Origin: Myxococcales bacterium
GTDB taxonomy: Bacteria; Lernaellota; Lernaellaia; Lernaellales; Lernaellaceae
Assembly (NCBI GenBank): GCA_012517325.1
Contig: JAAYVF010000039.1
Span: 1 to 64,000, forward strand
Direction: 5' to 3'
DNA length: 64,000 nt
Shown: positions 6,963-15,863 of the stretch, piece after piece
Layout: each line of letters starts with the position of its first letter
How positions within the stretch are numbered: the stretch's first letter is position 1
Position numbers and translations under genes: made by a program
The notes under the pieces: model-generated
What the model was told of the DNA's origin: nothing
What the model saw: the letters and a program-made list of their open reading frames with translations, nothing else
Database searches by the model: none

Positions 6963-9715
6963 TCCTCGACCGGCAGACCCGGAGCGTCGAACGCGTGATT
7001 GCAATTCGCATCGACCCAGATCGGGTTGGTGATCGCGAAAACCCGCTCGCGATTGACCGGATGAGTCGTCGCCGACGTATGCCCGGCTTCCACCACGAAA
7101 TAGGCGTCGCCGTCCAGCGGAAGAACCACGGTATCGTCGAACCGCACCACCTCGGTGGTATCGGGGATCACGATCTCCGTGGCCAATTCGCCGTGGTTCG
7201 TGTAGACGCGCAGGTAATTGACGTCCATCCAACTCGGCGCCTGGACGCGAATCAGCAGGCTGATTTCGGTGTCGGTCGCGCAATCGACGAACCCGCCGAT
7301 CGTCTGATCGGCGATGCCGAAATTGATGAACGGGCCGTTGCTGACCTCGCTCCGGTGCGCCAGGACCGAATCGACCATGTCTTGAACCGTGGCGTCGGCG
7401 GGGTTGTCGGTGGGCATCGCGTACACGTTGCGGGCGTTGCCCAGTTCGGAAGACGGCGTATGCGAATCGCTGTTGCCGGTCATCGTGTATGTATAGCCCT
7501 GATCCAGCAGGCTGTACCAGTCGATCAGCGTTCCTTTGTCGTCGTTGCCCGAGTTGAAGACCTCGATGGCGTCGAAATTATCACCCCAGCGATCGGGATC
7601 GACCGACCCGATGCCCACCGCCGGATCGTATTTCACATAATTGAACCAGCCGGAGCTGTCGCGCGGGTGATTGATCTGCACGATTTGCGCCCCGAAATCG
7701 TTGCGCGCGATTTCCCACATATCCGGGAATTCGTATTTCTCCTGCGCCACGCCGTCCGCGTCGTAATGAACGAACGGCACGCCGTAATAGTCGGGCCGGT
7801 CCGCCCGCTTGGTCAGCGGCCAGGTGTTGAAGTGGCCCCAAACCGGGCTGATTTCCGCGCCGATCACCGGATGGATGAACGCTTCAGCGCCCTCAGCCAC
7901 GACGTAGGGCAGGTAATCGGACATCGTGTCGTGATCGGTGAAGACCGGCATTTCCAGGCCGGCCGCGGCCATTTCACGGACGCGCGATTCGGCCAGAGCC
8001 TGCGAATCCACCGAGAACTGGGTATGGACGTGGAAATCGCCGGTCAGGTAGCCGGTCGTGTCGACCGAACGCACCAGCACGTCGTCGAATTCCGCGTTGT
8101 CGCCGGCGACGATCGTCACGTTCTGCACGGCGATTTCGTATTCGTAACCGCGCGAGGCGGTGATCGTGTAATCGCCCGGCGCGACGCGCTCGATGCCCGT
8201 GCCGGTCACGCTCCAGACGCGATGCACGACGTTGTCGGTCGGCGCCGCGTCGAATCCCGCCTGCAGCGACAGCTTGCACGGCACGGCCGCGCCGTCGCCG
8301 TCGATCACGAGGTAATCGAGAAAGCCCGGAACCGTCGCCGGAACATCGATCGCTGTTTTATCGCCGGCGGTCACCGTCACCGCGACCGGCGTGCCGGCGA
8401 CCCGACCGGGACCTTCGGTCCAGAGTTGATAATCCCCGGGCTCGACCTCGATCGAAAACGCGCCTGATTCATCCGGCCAGGCTACGCCGACGTAGTTTTC
8501 TCCTTCGGGGCGGTCGTCGGTGATCAGCACTTCGAGTTGGGTGAAGTCGTCGCCGCTGTCCAGCACCACCGTGCCGTCGATCGTGCCTACGGCCTTGTTG
8601 CCGTCGAATTGATTCAAAGTCGCGTTGAACATTGTCGTGTCGCCGTTGCCGACGATCAGCAGCCGCTCCTGGGCGCCCTGGCCGAGCGGCTCGAGCGGAA
8701 TCATGCCGGTGATCAGCGGCACGATGTCGCCGTCGACGTAAGGCGCCCAGAATTTTTCCTCGGGGCTGGTGGTGGCCAGGGCATAGGAAACCGGTTGCCA
8801 GCGGGTGTTCGTGCCGCCGACCCACCGCAGGTTGGCGAGCAGGTCGAAATCGCCCATATCGTAACCGGCGCGCGGCGAAAACGGCCGCGTCTCGTCGCCC
8901 CAAAAGACGAAATCGGCCAGCAGCACGTTGCGCGCGGCATTGGTCGTGTCCTTCAAGATCGTATTGATGTGCAGGTAGTTGGTGTCGGGATCCAGCGTGT
9001 ACTCGACGGTTTCCTCCAACCCGTAATCCCAGGTTTTGACGAGGTGGTCCACGATGCTCACGCCGCCGTCCTTGCCCGTCACGCGAATCTTCGCCGAGCC
9101 CTCATTGCCCGCCGCGACGATCCGAAAATCCTTCGCGTAGAAGGCGCGCGCCAGGCCGATCATCTGATCCAGCGCCCACAAGCCGTCCATGCCGTCCTCG
9201 CCTTGCGGCCGCGCCAGATCGGCGTCGATGACGTTGCCCGCGTAACCCATCCAGCCGACGCCCGCATGCTCCGGCGAGCGGATGATGAATTCGACTTCCG
9301 AGTTATAAATCTTCAGATCGCCGATTTCACCGCGAGCCCGCGGGCCGCCGATCAGTTCGTCTTCGCTGGTGATGATCCCTGCGCGGACCTCGCCGGGGCC
9401 GAGCGTATCCGACAGATTGGCCCAAACGTAAGGCGAGCTGTCGTCGTCGTTATCATCGTCGTTATCGTTGTCGTCGTCGTTATCATCATTGTCGTCATCG
9501 TCATCGTCGTCGCCGCTGTCGTCGTTGTCGTCATTGTCATCGTCGTCGTCATCGTCAACGGCATCATCATCGGCGGGCGTCGTATCGTCGTCCGACCGGT
9601 CGTCATCATCGTCATCGCCGGTCGAACAACCGACGAGGAACAACGAGGTCAGCAACAGGAAAAGGATTGTCAATGACAATCCGGATCGCGCGGTCGCCAC
9701 GAGGAAGCGTTTCAT
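6959..9715 (-). CDS. Asp/Asn-linker lipoprotein with C-terminal PHP (CehA/McbA-type) metallohydrolase domain
   Basis: 918 residues. The signal peptide ends in a lipobox, S-L-F-L-V-G-C (Cys30). An Asp/Asn-rich linker of about 60 residues follows, then beta-rich domains. The PHP hydrolase has its four metal motifs: G-D-F-H-V-H-T-Q-F-S (about residue 560), V-F-T-D-H-D-T-M, I-N-H-P-R-D and G-N-S-D-S-H-T. PHP domains are di- or trinuclear metal phosphoesterases; CehA-type members are exported. The C-terminal region contains a small beta-domain. The start at 9715 has AAAGGAGTG at good spacing; an in-frame start at 9733 is less likely. The downstream His-rich exported protein overlaps its stop. The substrate is unknown; a phosphodiester or ester outside the cytoplasm is the natural guess. 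Confidence 0.8.
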   Translation of the reverse strand: MKRFLVATARSGLSLTILFLLLTSLFLVGCSTGDDDDDDRSDDDTTPADDDAVDDDDDDDNDDNDDSGDDDDDDDNDDNDDDNDNDDDNDDDSSPYVWANLSDTLGPGEVRAGIITSEDELIGGPRARGEIGDLKIYNSEVEFIIRSPEHAGVGWMGYAGNVIDADLARPQGEDGMDGLWALDQMIGLARAFYAKDFRIVAAGNEGSAKIRVTGKDGGVSIVDHLVKTWDYGLEETVEYTLDPDTNYLHINTILKDTTNAARNVLLADFVFWGDETRPFSPRAGYDMGDFDLLANLRWVGGTNTRWQPVSYALATTSPEEKFWAPYVDGDIVPLITGMIPLEPLGQGAQERLLIVGNGDTTMFNATLNQFDGNKAVGTIDGTVVLDSGDDFTQLEVLITDDRPEGENYVGVAWPDESGAFSIEVEPGDYQLWTEGPGRVAGTPVAVTVTAGDKTAIDVPATVPGFLDYLVIDGDGAAVPCKLSLQAGFDAAPTDNVVHRVWSVTGTGIERVAPGDYTITASRGYEYEIAVQNVTIVAGDNAEFDDVLVRSVDTTGYLTGDFHVHTQFSVDSQALAESRVREMAAAGLEMPVFTDHDTMSDYLPYVVAEGAEAFIHPVIGAEISPVWGHFNTWPLTKRADRPDYYGVPFVHYDADGVAQEKYEFPDMWEIARNDFGAQIVQINHPRDSSGWFNYVKYDPAVGIGSVDPDRWGDNFDAIEVFNSGNDDKGTLIDWYSLLDQGYTYTMTGNSDSHTPSSELGNARNVYAMPTDNPADATVQDMVDSVLAHRSEVSNGPFINFGIADQTIGGFVDCATDTEISLLIRVQAPSWMDVNYLRVYTNHGELATEIVIPDTTEVVRFDDTVVLPLDGDAYFVVEAGHTSATTHPVNRERVFAITNPIWVDANCNHAFDAPGLPVEE
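9437..9619 (-). repeat. Asp/Asn-rich linker coding repeat (PHP lipoprotein)
   Basis: Runs of GAC/GAT and AAC/AAT codons in mixed order encode D4-8, N, DD, N, DD blocks directly after the lipobox. Synonymous codons are shuffled, so it is not a simple DNA microsatellite. Confidence 0.85.
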
Positions 9716-9805
9716 CGATTCACTCCTTTGCAATAGCCATCCGTCGACGCTGTTTCTCGATCACTTCGGTTTACCATTTACTGATTTGCAGTCGGACGAT
9801 GAAAA

Positions 9806-10096
9806 TCAAAAAACCGGCGGTGAGCGAGACGCCCGGTCGTTGACTGGGACGGCTTGCGGCAAACAAAAAACCGAATTTCCCAACCGGGTTACCATGGCGG
9901 GTAGAACCAACCATGCCGGTAAAACCGCGAGCGTGAGGAAAAATCCCATCAGCAATTGGCATAGCGGGCAGTTCGGATCAAACTGGCGACCTTGCGTCGC
10001 ATAGTGATTGTGGACAAGTGACAGGCACACAATGGCGAGAAAGGCGATTGCCAGAATAATAAAAAAAGATTTCTTCGCCAGCGCAACCATTTTCAT
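9806..10096 (-). CDS. Small membrane protein with HNH and CPLC motifs
   Basis: 96 residues with two hydrophobic helices. Between them lies L-V-H-N-H-Y...F-D-P-N-C-P-L-C-Q. A His pair followed by Cys-Pro-x-Cys on the outer face resembles small DUF2946-like proteins tied to metal handling. The start at 10096 (M-K-M-V-A-L-A-K-K) gives a normal positively charged N-terminus; an ATG at 10117 would add seven residues. No strong ribosome-binding site is visible for either. It sits alone between two lipoprotein genes on the same strand. Function unknown; the sequence could also be a weakly expressed relic. Confidence 0.5.
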   Translation of the reverse strand: MKMVALAKKSFFIILAIAFLAIVCLSLVHNHYATQGRQFDPNCPLCQLLMGFFLTLAVLPAWLVLPAMVTRLGNSVFCLPQAVPVNDRASRSPPVF

Positions 10097-10195
10097 CGGC
10101 TGGAATTGTAAACACATTCCTTACTTTTTCATAGCCCATTCAAAATATTTTTTAAATCTCAATAGTAAATTTCTGATGAAATTATGGCCCTGTAT

Positions 10196-12223
10196 CTAAT
10201 CCTCTACTTCGTTGGTGTACTTCAAAATCGCGCCATGAATGCCGACAGCAAAAGCATTTCCGGTGAGGGTTCCCCCGACGGCTTGCAACCACCGCTCGGG
10301 AGCGTTGGTCTCGGAAACCTTCCAGGAGGTTCCATCGAAATGCAGAATCGCGCCATCGGAAACGACGAAAACATCCGAGGCCGAGCTGCCCCAAACACTG
10401 GTTTTCGCTGCGGCAGGCAAACCGGTCACTTCCGACCAGGCCGATCCGTCAAAATGAAGAAGAAGGTCGTAAGGAAGGGAACTGGTTGACCCGCCCGCCG
10501 CGTAGATATCGGTCGGCGACGATCCCCAAACCGACAGCAAGGCATGATCCGTGCCGCTCGCCATCGCCGCCCAATCCGCGCCATCGTAATGCAGAATGAC
10601 TCCACCCTCGCCCACGGCGTACACGTCGGTGGAAGAAGATCCCCAAACGCTCAGCAGGTAAAGCTCGGGATGGCGCAACATCTCCTTCCAGTCCACACCG
10701 TCATAGTGCAAAATAACATGAGTGCCGACCGCAAAAATATCGGAAGAAGACGTTCCCCAGAGGGCCTGCAATGACAACTCCGGGCTGCTGGCCATGGTCG
10801 ACCAGGTGTTGCCGTCGTAATGGAGAATCTCACTGCCGTTTGCGGTCGCTAAGGCATAGACATCGGAAGGCGACGTGCCCCAGATACTCAAAACCCAACC
10901 ATCCGGCCGCTGAACGACCGACCAATGGGTACCGTCGAAATGCAGGATCACTCCGCCGGACTCTTCGATGAAATACATTCCCCCACCGACATACACATCG
11001 TCCGCCGAACTACCCCAGACCGCCTTGAGGTCGGTTATCGTCAGACTCTTGGAAATTTCTTCGACCGTCGATCCGTCGTAATGCAGGATCCGGTTTGGAC
11101 GCACCATATCCGCGCAATCGCTACCGACCGCATAGACATCCGTCGGCGAGGACCCGCCGACTCCATTCAACCCGCCGTATTGTTGATCGGTCAATTCCGT
11201 CCAAGCGGGATTGTCGTAACGATAAAACAGGGAGTAGCAGGAGCCCCAGCCCATCGGCGACCCCAGGCACTCCATGCCGACGGCGAAGACCGCCTGGCCG
11301 GAGATATCTTTGATGTCTTCAATCGAGCCAAGGTATGAATCTGGCCACGACCATTCACCGTTCGTGTAATCGACAATCCCCCCACTTAAAGAATAATAAG
11401 GACCTTCATTGAATCCGACCAAAATGTTATCGGCTGCAGTTCCCTCGATGGTATGGAAGGAGGCCCAGGTGTTCTCCGAATTATGATACATCAGCGACCA
11501 AGTGAAACCGTCGAAGCGCAGCACGTCCGACCTGCCCACGGCATAAACCTCGGTCGGTGAATTGCCCCAGACATCCATGAGAAAGTGAATCCCGGCCACC
11601 CCCGGAATAATCGCCCAGGTCAAACCGTCGAAATGCAGAATCACATCTTCGTAATTCGTCAGGTCATACCCGACGACCCAGACATCCGCGGAGGAAAAAC
11701 CATGAACGTCATTTAGCTGATAGCGTTCTTCGGCCACCACCGGCGCCCACTCGACGCCGTCGTAATGCACGACGGTCGTGCCGCCGACAGCGTAGATATC
11801 GGAAGAGGATAAACCCCAGACCGCGGTGAGTGGTTCGGTCGTATTACTGGCCAGCGCGGAAAAAATCACCCCATCGAAATGCAGAATGACGCCGCGGTCG
11901 CCGACGAAATACATATCCTCGGACGAAGTACCCCAAACTCCGGCCAACCAGCCGCCGACCGGCCAGGGATTTTGCCAACACCATCCTTCGGAATTGCAGA
12001 CTGAATAATCGGCGAAATCATCGTTGTCGTCATTGTCGTCGTCATCATCGTCGTCGTCGGTATCATTGTTGTCGTTGTTGTCGTCATCATCATCTTGAGC
12101 CTGCCCCGAATCGGATTCGGAGTCGTCGTCGCCGCCCTGCTCGTCACCCGAACACGCAACGATAATCAAAACCCATAGCGCCAGCGTTGCCGCAAAGCCG
12201 ACGAACGAAAACCTGATCTGCAT
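10196..12223 (-). CDS. Asp/Asn-linker lipoprotein with 14 WGSSxxDVYAVG repeats (double propeller-like)
   Basis: 675 residues. The signal peptide ends in a lipobox, L-I-I-V-A-C, followed by an Asp/Asn-rich linker. The rest is 14 consecutive repeats of about 40-50 residues, each built on S-V-W-G-S-S-x-x-D-V-Y-A-V-G, then I-L-H-Y-D-G and a Trp. Repeats of this size usually form one beta-propeller blade each, so 14 suggests two seven-bladed propellers. ATG at 12223 has GGGGAA six bases upstream; an alternative ATG lies at 12235. The neighbour at 12257 is a paralogue with the same architecture and repeat number. Predicted surface-exposed; ligand unknown. Confidence 0.75.
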   Translation of the reverse strand: MQIRFSFVGFAATLALWVLIIVACSGDEQGGDDDSESDSGQAQDDDDDNNDNNDTDDDDDDDDNDDNDDFADYSVCNSEGWCWQNPWPVGGWLAGVWGTSSEDMYFVGDRGVILHFDGVIFSALASNTTEPLTAVWGLSSSDIYAVGGTTVVHYDGVEWAPVVAEERYQLNDVHGFSSADVWVVGYDLTNYEDVILHFDGLTWAIIPGVAGIHFLMDVWGNSPTEVYAVGRSDVLRFDGFTWSLMYHNSENTWASFHTIEGTAADNILVGFNEGPYYSLSGGIVDYTNGEWSWPDSYLGSIEDIKDISGQAVFAVGMECLGSPMGWGSCYSLFYRYDNPAWTELTDQQYGGLNGVGGSSPTDVYAVGSDCADMVRPNRILHYDGSTVEEISKSLTITDLKAVWGSSADDVYVGGGMYFIEESGGVILHFDGTHWSVVQRPDGWVLSIWGTSPSDVYALATANGSEILHYDGNTWSTMASSPELSLQALWGTSSSDIFAVGTHVILHYDGVDWKEMLRHPELYLLSVWGSSSTDVYAVGEGGVILHYDGADWAAMASGTDHALLSVWGSSPTDIYAAGGSTSSLPYDLLLHFDGSAWSEVTGLPAAAKTSVWGSSASDVFVVSDGAILHFDGTSWKVSETNAPERWLQAVGGTLTGNAFAVGIHGAILKYTNEVED
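12014..12140 (-). repeat. Asp/Asn-rich linker coding repeat (first 14-repeat lipoprotein)
   Basis: About 40 codons of mixed GAC/GAT and AAC/AAT follow the lipobox. A Gln/Ser-containing break lies on the N-terminal side. Confidence 0.8.
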
Positions 12224-12256
12224 TAAATTCCCCATTTAGCATCAATGACCGCCTTT

Positions 12257-14302
12257 TCAAAAAGACTTATGCAAGATGGCTCCATAAAGGCCGGCGACAA
12301 AAACATCATTGGTCGGCGTTCCGCTGACCCAACTCAACATGTTATCCGAAGCGCCCGTCTCGATCAGAGTCCAGGAATTGCCGTCAAAGTGCACTAACTC
12401 GTGATCGACGACAACGTATACATCCGTCGACGATCGTCCCCAGATGCTGGTAATCGTTCCATCCACCGGCAAGAACACCAGCGACCAGGAATTGCCGTCA
12501 TAATGGCGCAAATCGCCGCCGCCCGCATAGATGTCGTCCGCCGCTGAACCCCAAACAGCATAGAAGGATTCCTCGGTCCCGCTATCCATCGCCGTGCATT
12601 GCACGCCGTCATAATGGTAGATCGAGCCGAAATATCCGATCGCGTACAAATCGGACCCGGATGTTCCCCAAATGCCGCTCAACCCTTCAGGCGATGGGCA
12701 AGCCAGCGTCGTCCAAACCGATCCGTTGTAACGATAAATCGCTTCTTCGTTGCCAATGAGATAAACCTCATCGGAGGACAGCCCCCAAATATATTTGGGT
12801 TCAGGCGGGATCTCGTTGGCCATGGACGTCCAGGAAACGCCGTCATAGTGAAAGATGACATCTTCATAAGGATAAAATCCATTATGGCCGATCGCAAAAA
12901 CATCCGTGGGCGAAGATCCCCAGACGCTTGTCATAAAGTAGTCCGATTCGAGCTGTACCGACCAGATCGAGCCGTCATAATGGAGAATTTCCCCATACTG
13001 GCTCTGCGGGTCTAAAAACATCGAAGAGGTTCCGGTGACCGCGAACGCATCGGTACTGGAAGCCGCCCAAATACCTCTGATGGGAATCGGAGCGATATTC
13101 CTCGAAAATCGGGACCACTCCTCCCCGTCGTAGCGCAAGATCGTATGGGTGGTTTGTTCGGCATCGCGTGAGCCGATGGCGTAAACATTCTGTTCCGAGG
13201 TTCCCCAGATGGCGGTCAGGCCAGCCGACTCGAAGGGGGTTCTTGTCAACCAGGTCGAACCGTCATAGTGAAGAATGATCCCCCAACATTCGGCGCCGTC
13301 ATGATGAAGCCGTGGGTAACAGGCGTATCCCGCCGCCCAGATGTTAGTCGCGGAGGAACCCCAGATGTCTAAAAGAATACCCGACGCGGTGTAGGTTTGG
13401 GACCAGGCCGATCCGTCGTATTGTTGAATAAAACCACTGGGAGCCCATCCATAACCGCCGCCGCCCACGCTAAAGACCTCCGTGGACGAATCGCCCCAAA
13501 TGCCGGAAAAGAAAGCAATCATCGGTTCCGGCGCGTCCATGTCTGTCCAGGCCGTTCCGTCGTAATGCAGGATTTTCCACCCACCCGTAGCAAAAACATC
13601 GCTCGATGAAGTGCCCCAGACATCACTCAATGTAAGTCCGCTTGTTTCGGCGGATTCGACCAACCAGGAATCGCCGTTATAGTGAAGAATGGCGTCGACC
13701 GAATTTACCTCATCAACGCCTACCACGAAAACCTGGCCGTCGGGTGATCCCCAAATACCTCCCCAAGTGTATTGGTCGTTATTCAAAATGATCGACCAGG
13801 CATCGCCGTCGTAATGCAGGAGGACCGAACCGCCGGTCGCGTAAATGTCACTGGATGAGAAGCCCCAGACATTGCTCAGCGATACGGTCGTGCCGCTGTC
13901 CATCCTGGTGAAAACAGATCCGTCATAATGGAGGATGAGGCCCGCTTCCCCGACAAAAAAGAGGTCAGTCTCTGAAGAGCCCCAAACACCGCCCAACCAG
14001 TTGCCGACCGGCCAGGGATTTTCCCAACACCAACCGTCGGCATTGCAAACGTACTCCAAATCCAGATCGTCGTTATCGTCATTGTCGTCATTATCGTCGT
14101 TGTCGTCATCATCGTCGTCATCATCATCGTTGGTATCATTGTCGTCATTGTCGTCATTGTCGTTGTTATCATCGTCGGCGGAAGAGTGATCGTCGCCATC
14201 ATTCGTTTGGTTGGTCGAGCAAGCTCCGACGATAAGCATTGCGAGGAAAAAGAAGAGAATAATCCTGAAGTGGTTCGTAACCAAACGTGTCGACCTTTTC
14301 AT
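12257..14302 (-). CDS. Asp/Asn-linker lipoprotein, paralogue with 14 WGSSxxDVYAxG repeats
   Basis: 681 residues. It has a signal peptide with lipobox (L-I-V-G-A-C), an Asp/Asn linker, then a W-C-W-E-N-P-W-P-V-G-N-W-L stretch almost identical to the one in the neighbouring lipoprotein. 14 repeats with V-W-G-S-S...D-V-F-A-x-G...I-L-H-Y-D-G-x-x-W follow. The start at 14302 is chosen because M-K-R-S-T-R begins a normal signal peptide; longer frames reach 14380 but lack a signal. The pair lies in tandem on one strand with a 33-base gap, so it arose by duplication. Repeat sequences have diverged while number and order are kept. Confidence 0.75.
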   Translation of the reverse strand: MKRSTRLVTNHFRIILFFFLAMLIVGACSTNQTNDGDDHSSADDDNNDNDDNDDNDTNDDDDDDDDDNDDNDDNDDNDDLDLEYVCNADGWCWENPWPVGNWLGGVWGSSETDLFFVGEAGLILHYDGSVFTRMDSGTTVSLSNVWGFSSSDIYATGGSVLLHYDGDAWSIILNNDQYTWGGIWGSPDGQVFVVGVDEVNSVDAILHYNGDSWLVESAETSGLTLSDVWGTSSSDVFATGGWKILHYDGTAWTDMDAPEPMIAFFSGIWGDSSTEVFSVGGGGYGWAPSGFIQQYDGSAWSQTYTASGILLDIWGSSATNIWAAGYACYPRLHHDGAECWGIILHYDGSTWLTRTPFESAGLTAIWGTSEQNVYAIGSRDAEQTTHTILRYDGEEWSRFSRNIAPIPIRGIWAASSTDAFAVTGTSSMFLDPQSQYGEILHYDGSIWSVQLESDYFMTSVWGSSPTDVFAIGHNGFYPYEDVIFHYDGVSWTSMANEIPPEPKYIWGLSSDEVYLIGNEEAIYRYNGSVWTTLACPSPEGLSGIWGTSGSDLYAIGYFGSIYHYDGVQCTAMDSGTEESFYAVWGSAADDIYAGGGDLRHYDGNSWSLVFLPVDGTITSIWGRSSTDVYVVVDHELVHFDGNSWTLIETGASDNMLSWVSGTPTNDVFVAGLYGAILHKSF
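14055..14200 (-). repeat. Asp/Asn-rich linker coding repeat (second 14-repeat lipoprotein)
   Basis: About 48 codons of D and N in D-D-N units follow the lipobox, with mixed synonymous codons. Confidence 0.8.
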
Positions 14303-14492
14303 TTTTACGCCAATCAATAGGTGATGCATCAGTCCTGAACTATATATATAATAATATCGCATCCGCCGCCGATCCGTCAATGAAATTAATCGCCTGACCG
14401 GGACTTCGTCCCAAACAAGCAGACATCAGGATAATTCCTTGTATTGCAACGTTTTTTCTCAATTCCGCCCTGCAAATCGCACAAAAGTCTAC

Positions 14493-14521
14493 TTGGCAGG
14501 GTAAAAAATCGTCCTTATACT
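14493..14521 (+). promoter_or_regulatory. Strong sigma70-like promoter of the universal stress protein gene
   Basis: TTGGCA (14493-14498), a 17-base spacer and TATACT (14516-14521) match 5 of 6 in each box at ideal spacing. The start codon follows 53 bases later. Confidence 0.7.
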
Positions 14522-14574
14522 GAAGACAGATCGTGTTATTTGAGCGAATCGCCCGACCGAAAGGAGAGAAAATA

Positions 14575-15090
14575 ATGCTGCCTTTCAACAAGCGATTTCT
14601 CTGCCCGACGGACTTCAGCGACCCTTCCCTCAAAGCCATCGACGCCGCCGGTCAACTGGCCGCCCATTTTGCCGCCGAGCTGGTGCTGTTGCACGTCATC
14701 GTTCCCCTGCCGACGATTTCCGCGCCTTTGATGCCGCCGGCGACCGCCTCGATCCCCTACAACCTGAACGAGTATCTCGAGGAAATCGAAAAGACCGCCC
14801 GCGCCACGTTGGCGAAAATCGCCAAGGAACACCTGGCGCCGGAAATCCCGGTCGATTTGCTGGTGGTGCGGGGAAACGCCGCCGATGAAATCATCCGAAT
14901 GACCGCCGAGGTCAAGGCCGATCTGATCGTCATCGCGACGCACGGTTGGACCGGCTGGCGACATTTGATCTTCGGCTCGGTGGCCGAAAAAGTGATCCGT
15001 TATGCCGAGATTCCGGTCCTGACGATCCGCTGCCGGGAAGACGGCAAATCGGGGAAAAATACCGGACTGGTCGGCGAATGTTCTTCCTGA
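14575..15090 (+). CDS. UspA-family universal stress protein
   Basis: 171 residues, one Usp domain. It starts K-R-F-L-C-P-T-D-F-S and carries the nucleotide-binding signature A-T-H-G-W-T-G-W-R-H-L-I-F-G-S-V-A-E-K-V (G-x2-G-x9-G-S/T) near residues 120-140, so the ATP-binding class is likely. AAGGAGAG lies 9 bases before ATG 14575; the longer frame from 14533 has no ribosome-binding site. A strong promoter precedes it. It is probably cytosolic and stress-induced, and partners are not indicated by the context. Confidence 0.85.
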   Translation: MLPFNKRFLCPTDFSDPSLKAIDAAGQLAAHFAAELVLLHVIVPLPTISAPLMPPATASIPYNLNEYLEEIEKTARATLAKIAKEHLAPEIPVDLLVVRGNAADEIIRMTAEVKADLIVIATHGWTGWRHLIFGSVAEKVIRYAEIPVLTIRCREDGKSGKNTGLVGECSS

Positions 15091-15140
15091 ACCGCCGATT
15101 TTCGTTAAAATAGGCGCCACACCGAACGTGAGGTTGGGAA

Positions 15141-15752
15141 ATGAACCAGACCGGCTTGATTTATCGTTTTCTGGCCGTCGCCACATTGGTGGCGCTGGTC
15201 ATCGGTTGCGCGGTGAAATCCGAAACGCTCAACTCGATGATCAACGCGGCCGAGGCATTGCAGGCAAAAGACTACAGCCGCTTTGCCGATTACGTGGACG
15301 TGGAAGCGATCATCGGCCAGGCCGTGGATCTGACCTTCGATGAAATGCAAAAGCACGCGAAAAAGAAATACGCGGGCTTGCTGGGCAACGTCGCGGATCT
15401 GGCTAAGCCGTTTGCCGTCACGCAGACGAAAAAACAATTCGCGAAAATGGTGGAAAACGGCGAGATTCTCAAAGCGGCGCCCGGGATCAGTCGGCTGCCC
15501 TCGAGCGAAGTCCTGCTCAACCTCGTGCAACTCTTCGGCGTGCCGAAAACCGATGATAAAAATTATAAAATTGTCGACGTCAAACAGACAAACGACAAAG
15601 AACGTCTTAAAATCAACGTACGGATGAAAGCCGGCGACCCTTGGTTGCCGCTGGACTTGGAGTCGGTAAAGGCCGGGGATCACTACCGCATCACGCGGAT
15701 CGTTAATTTGGATCAGGTCTATAAGCAACTGCTGAAGAATCTGCCGCACTGA
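15141..15752 (+). CDS. Small lipoprotein, DUF2939-like
   Basis: 203 residues. The signal peptide has a lipobox, L-V-I-G-C (about Cys23), without an Asp/Asn linker. The mature part holds A-L-Q-A-K-D-Y-S-R-F-A-D-Y-V-D-V and a later beta-rich half, resembling the DUF2939 pattern in which a helical K-D-Y...V-D segment precedes a folded C-terminal region. GAGGTTGGGAA precedes the ATG. A TAAAAT box at about 15107 may belong to its promoter. No function is known for the family. Confidence 0.65.
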   Translation: MNQTGLIYRFLAVATLVALVIGCAVKSETLNSMINAAEALQAKDYSRFADYVDVEAIIGQAVDLTFDEMQKHAKKKYAGLLGNVADLAKPFAVTQTKKQFAKMVENGEILKAAPGISRLPSSEVLLNLVQLFGVPKTDDKNYKIVDVKQTNDKERLKINVRMKAGDPWLPLDLESVKAGDHYRITRIVNLDQVYKQLLKNLPH

Positions 15753-15863
15753 GAAAAAACGGAGCGGCCGGTTTTACGATAAGTCAATTTTTAGAAATCT
15801 ATTCACCATTTGGCGATAATGGGCGGCAGTCGGCTTAACGGAGGACTTACTGGGAGGCTCGGT

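Noticed and set aside
9352-9615. Thr/Met-rich and Ser/Leu-rich or Val/Ile-rich proteins in other frames of the Asp/Asn linkers
   Set aside because: They are frame-shifted readings of GAC/GAT/AAC repeats and occur at every linker; the Asp/Asn frame continues into recognisable domains.
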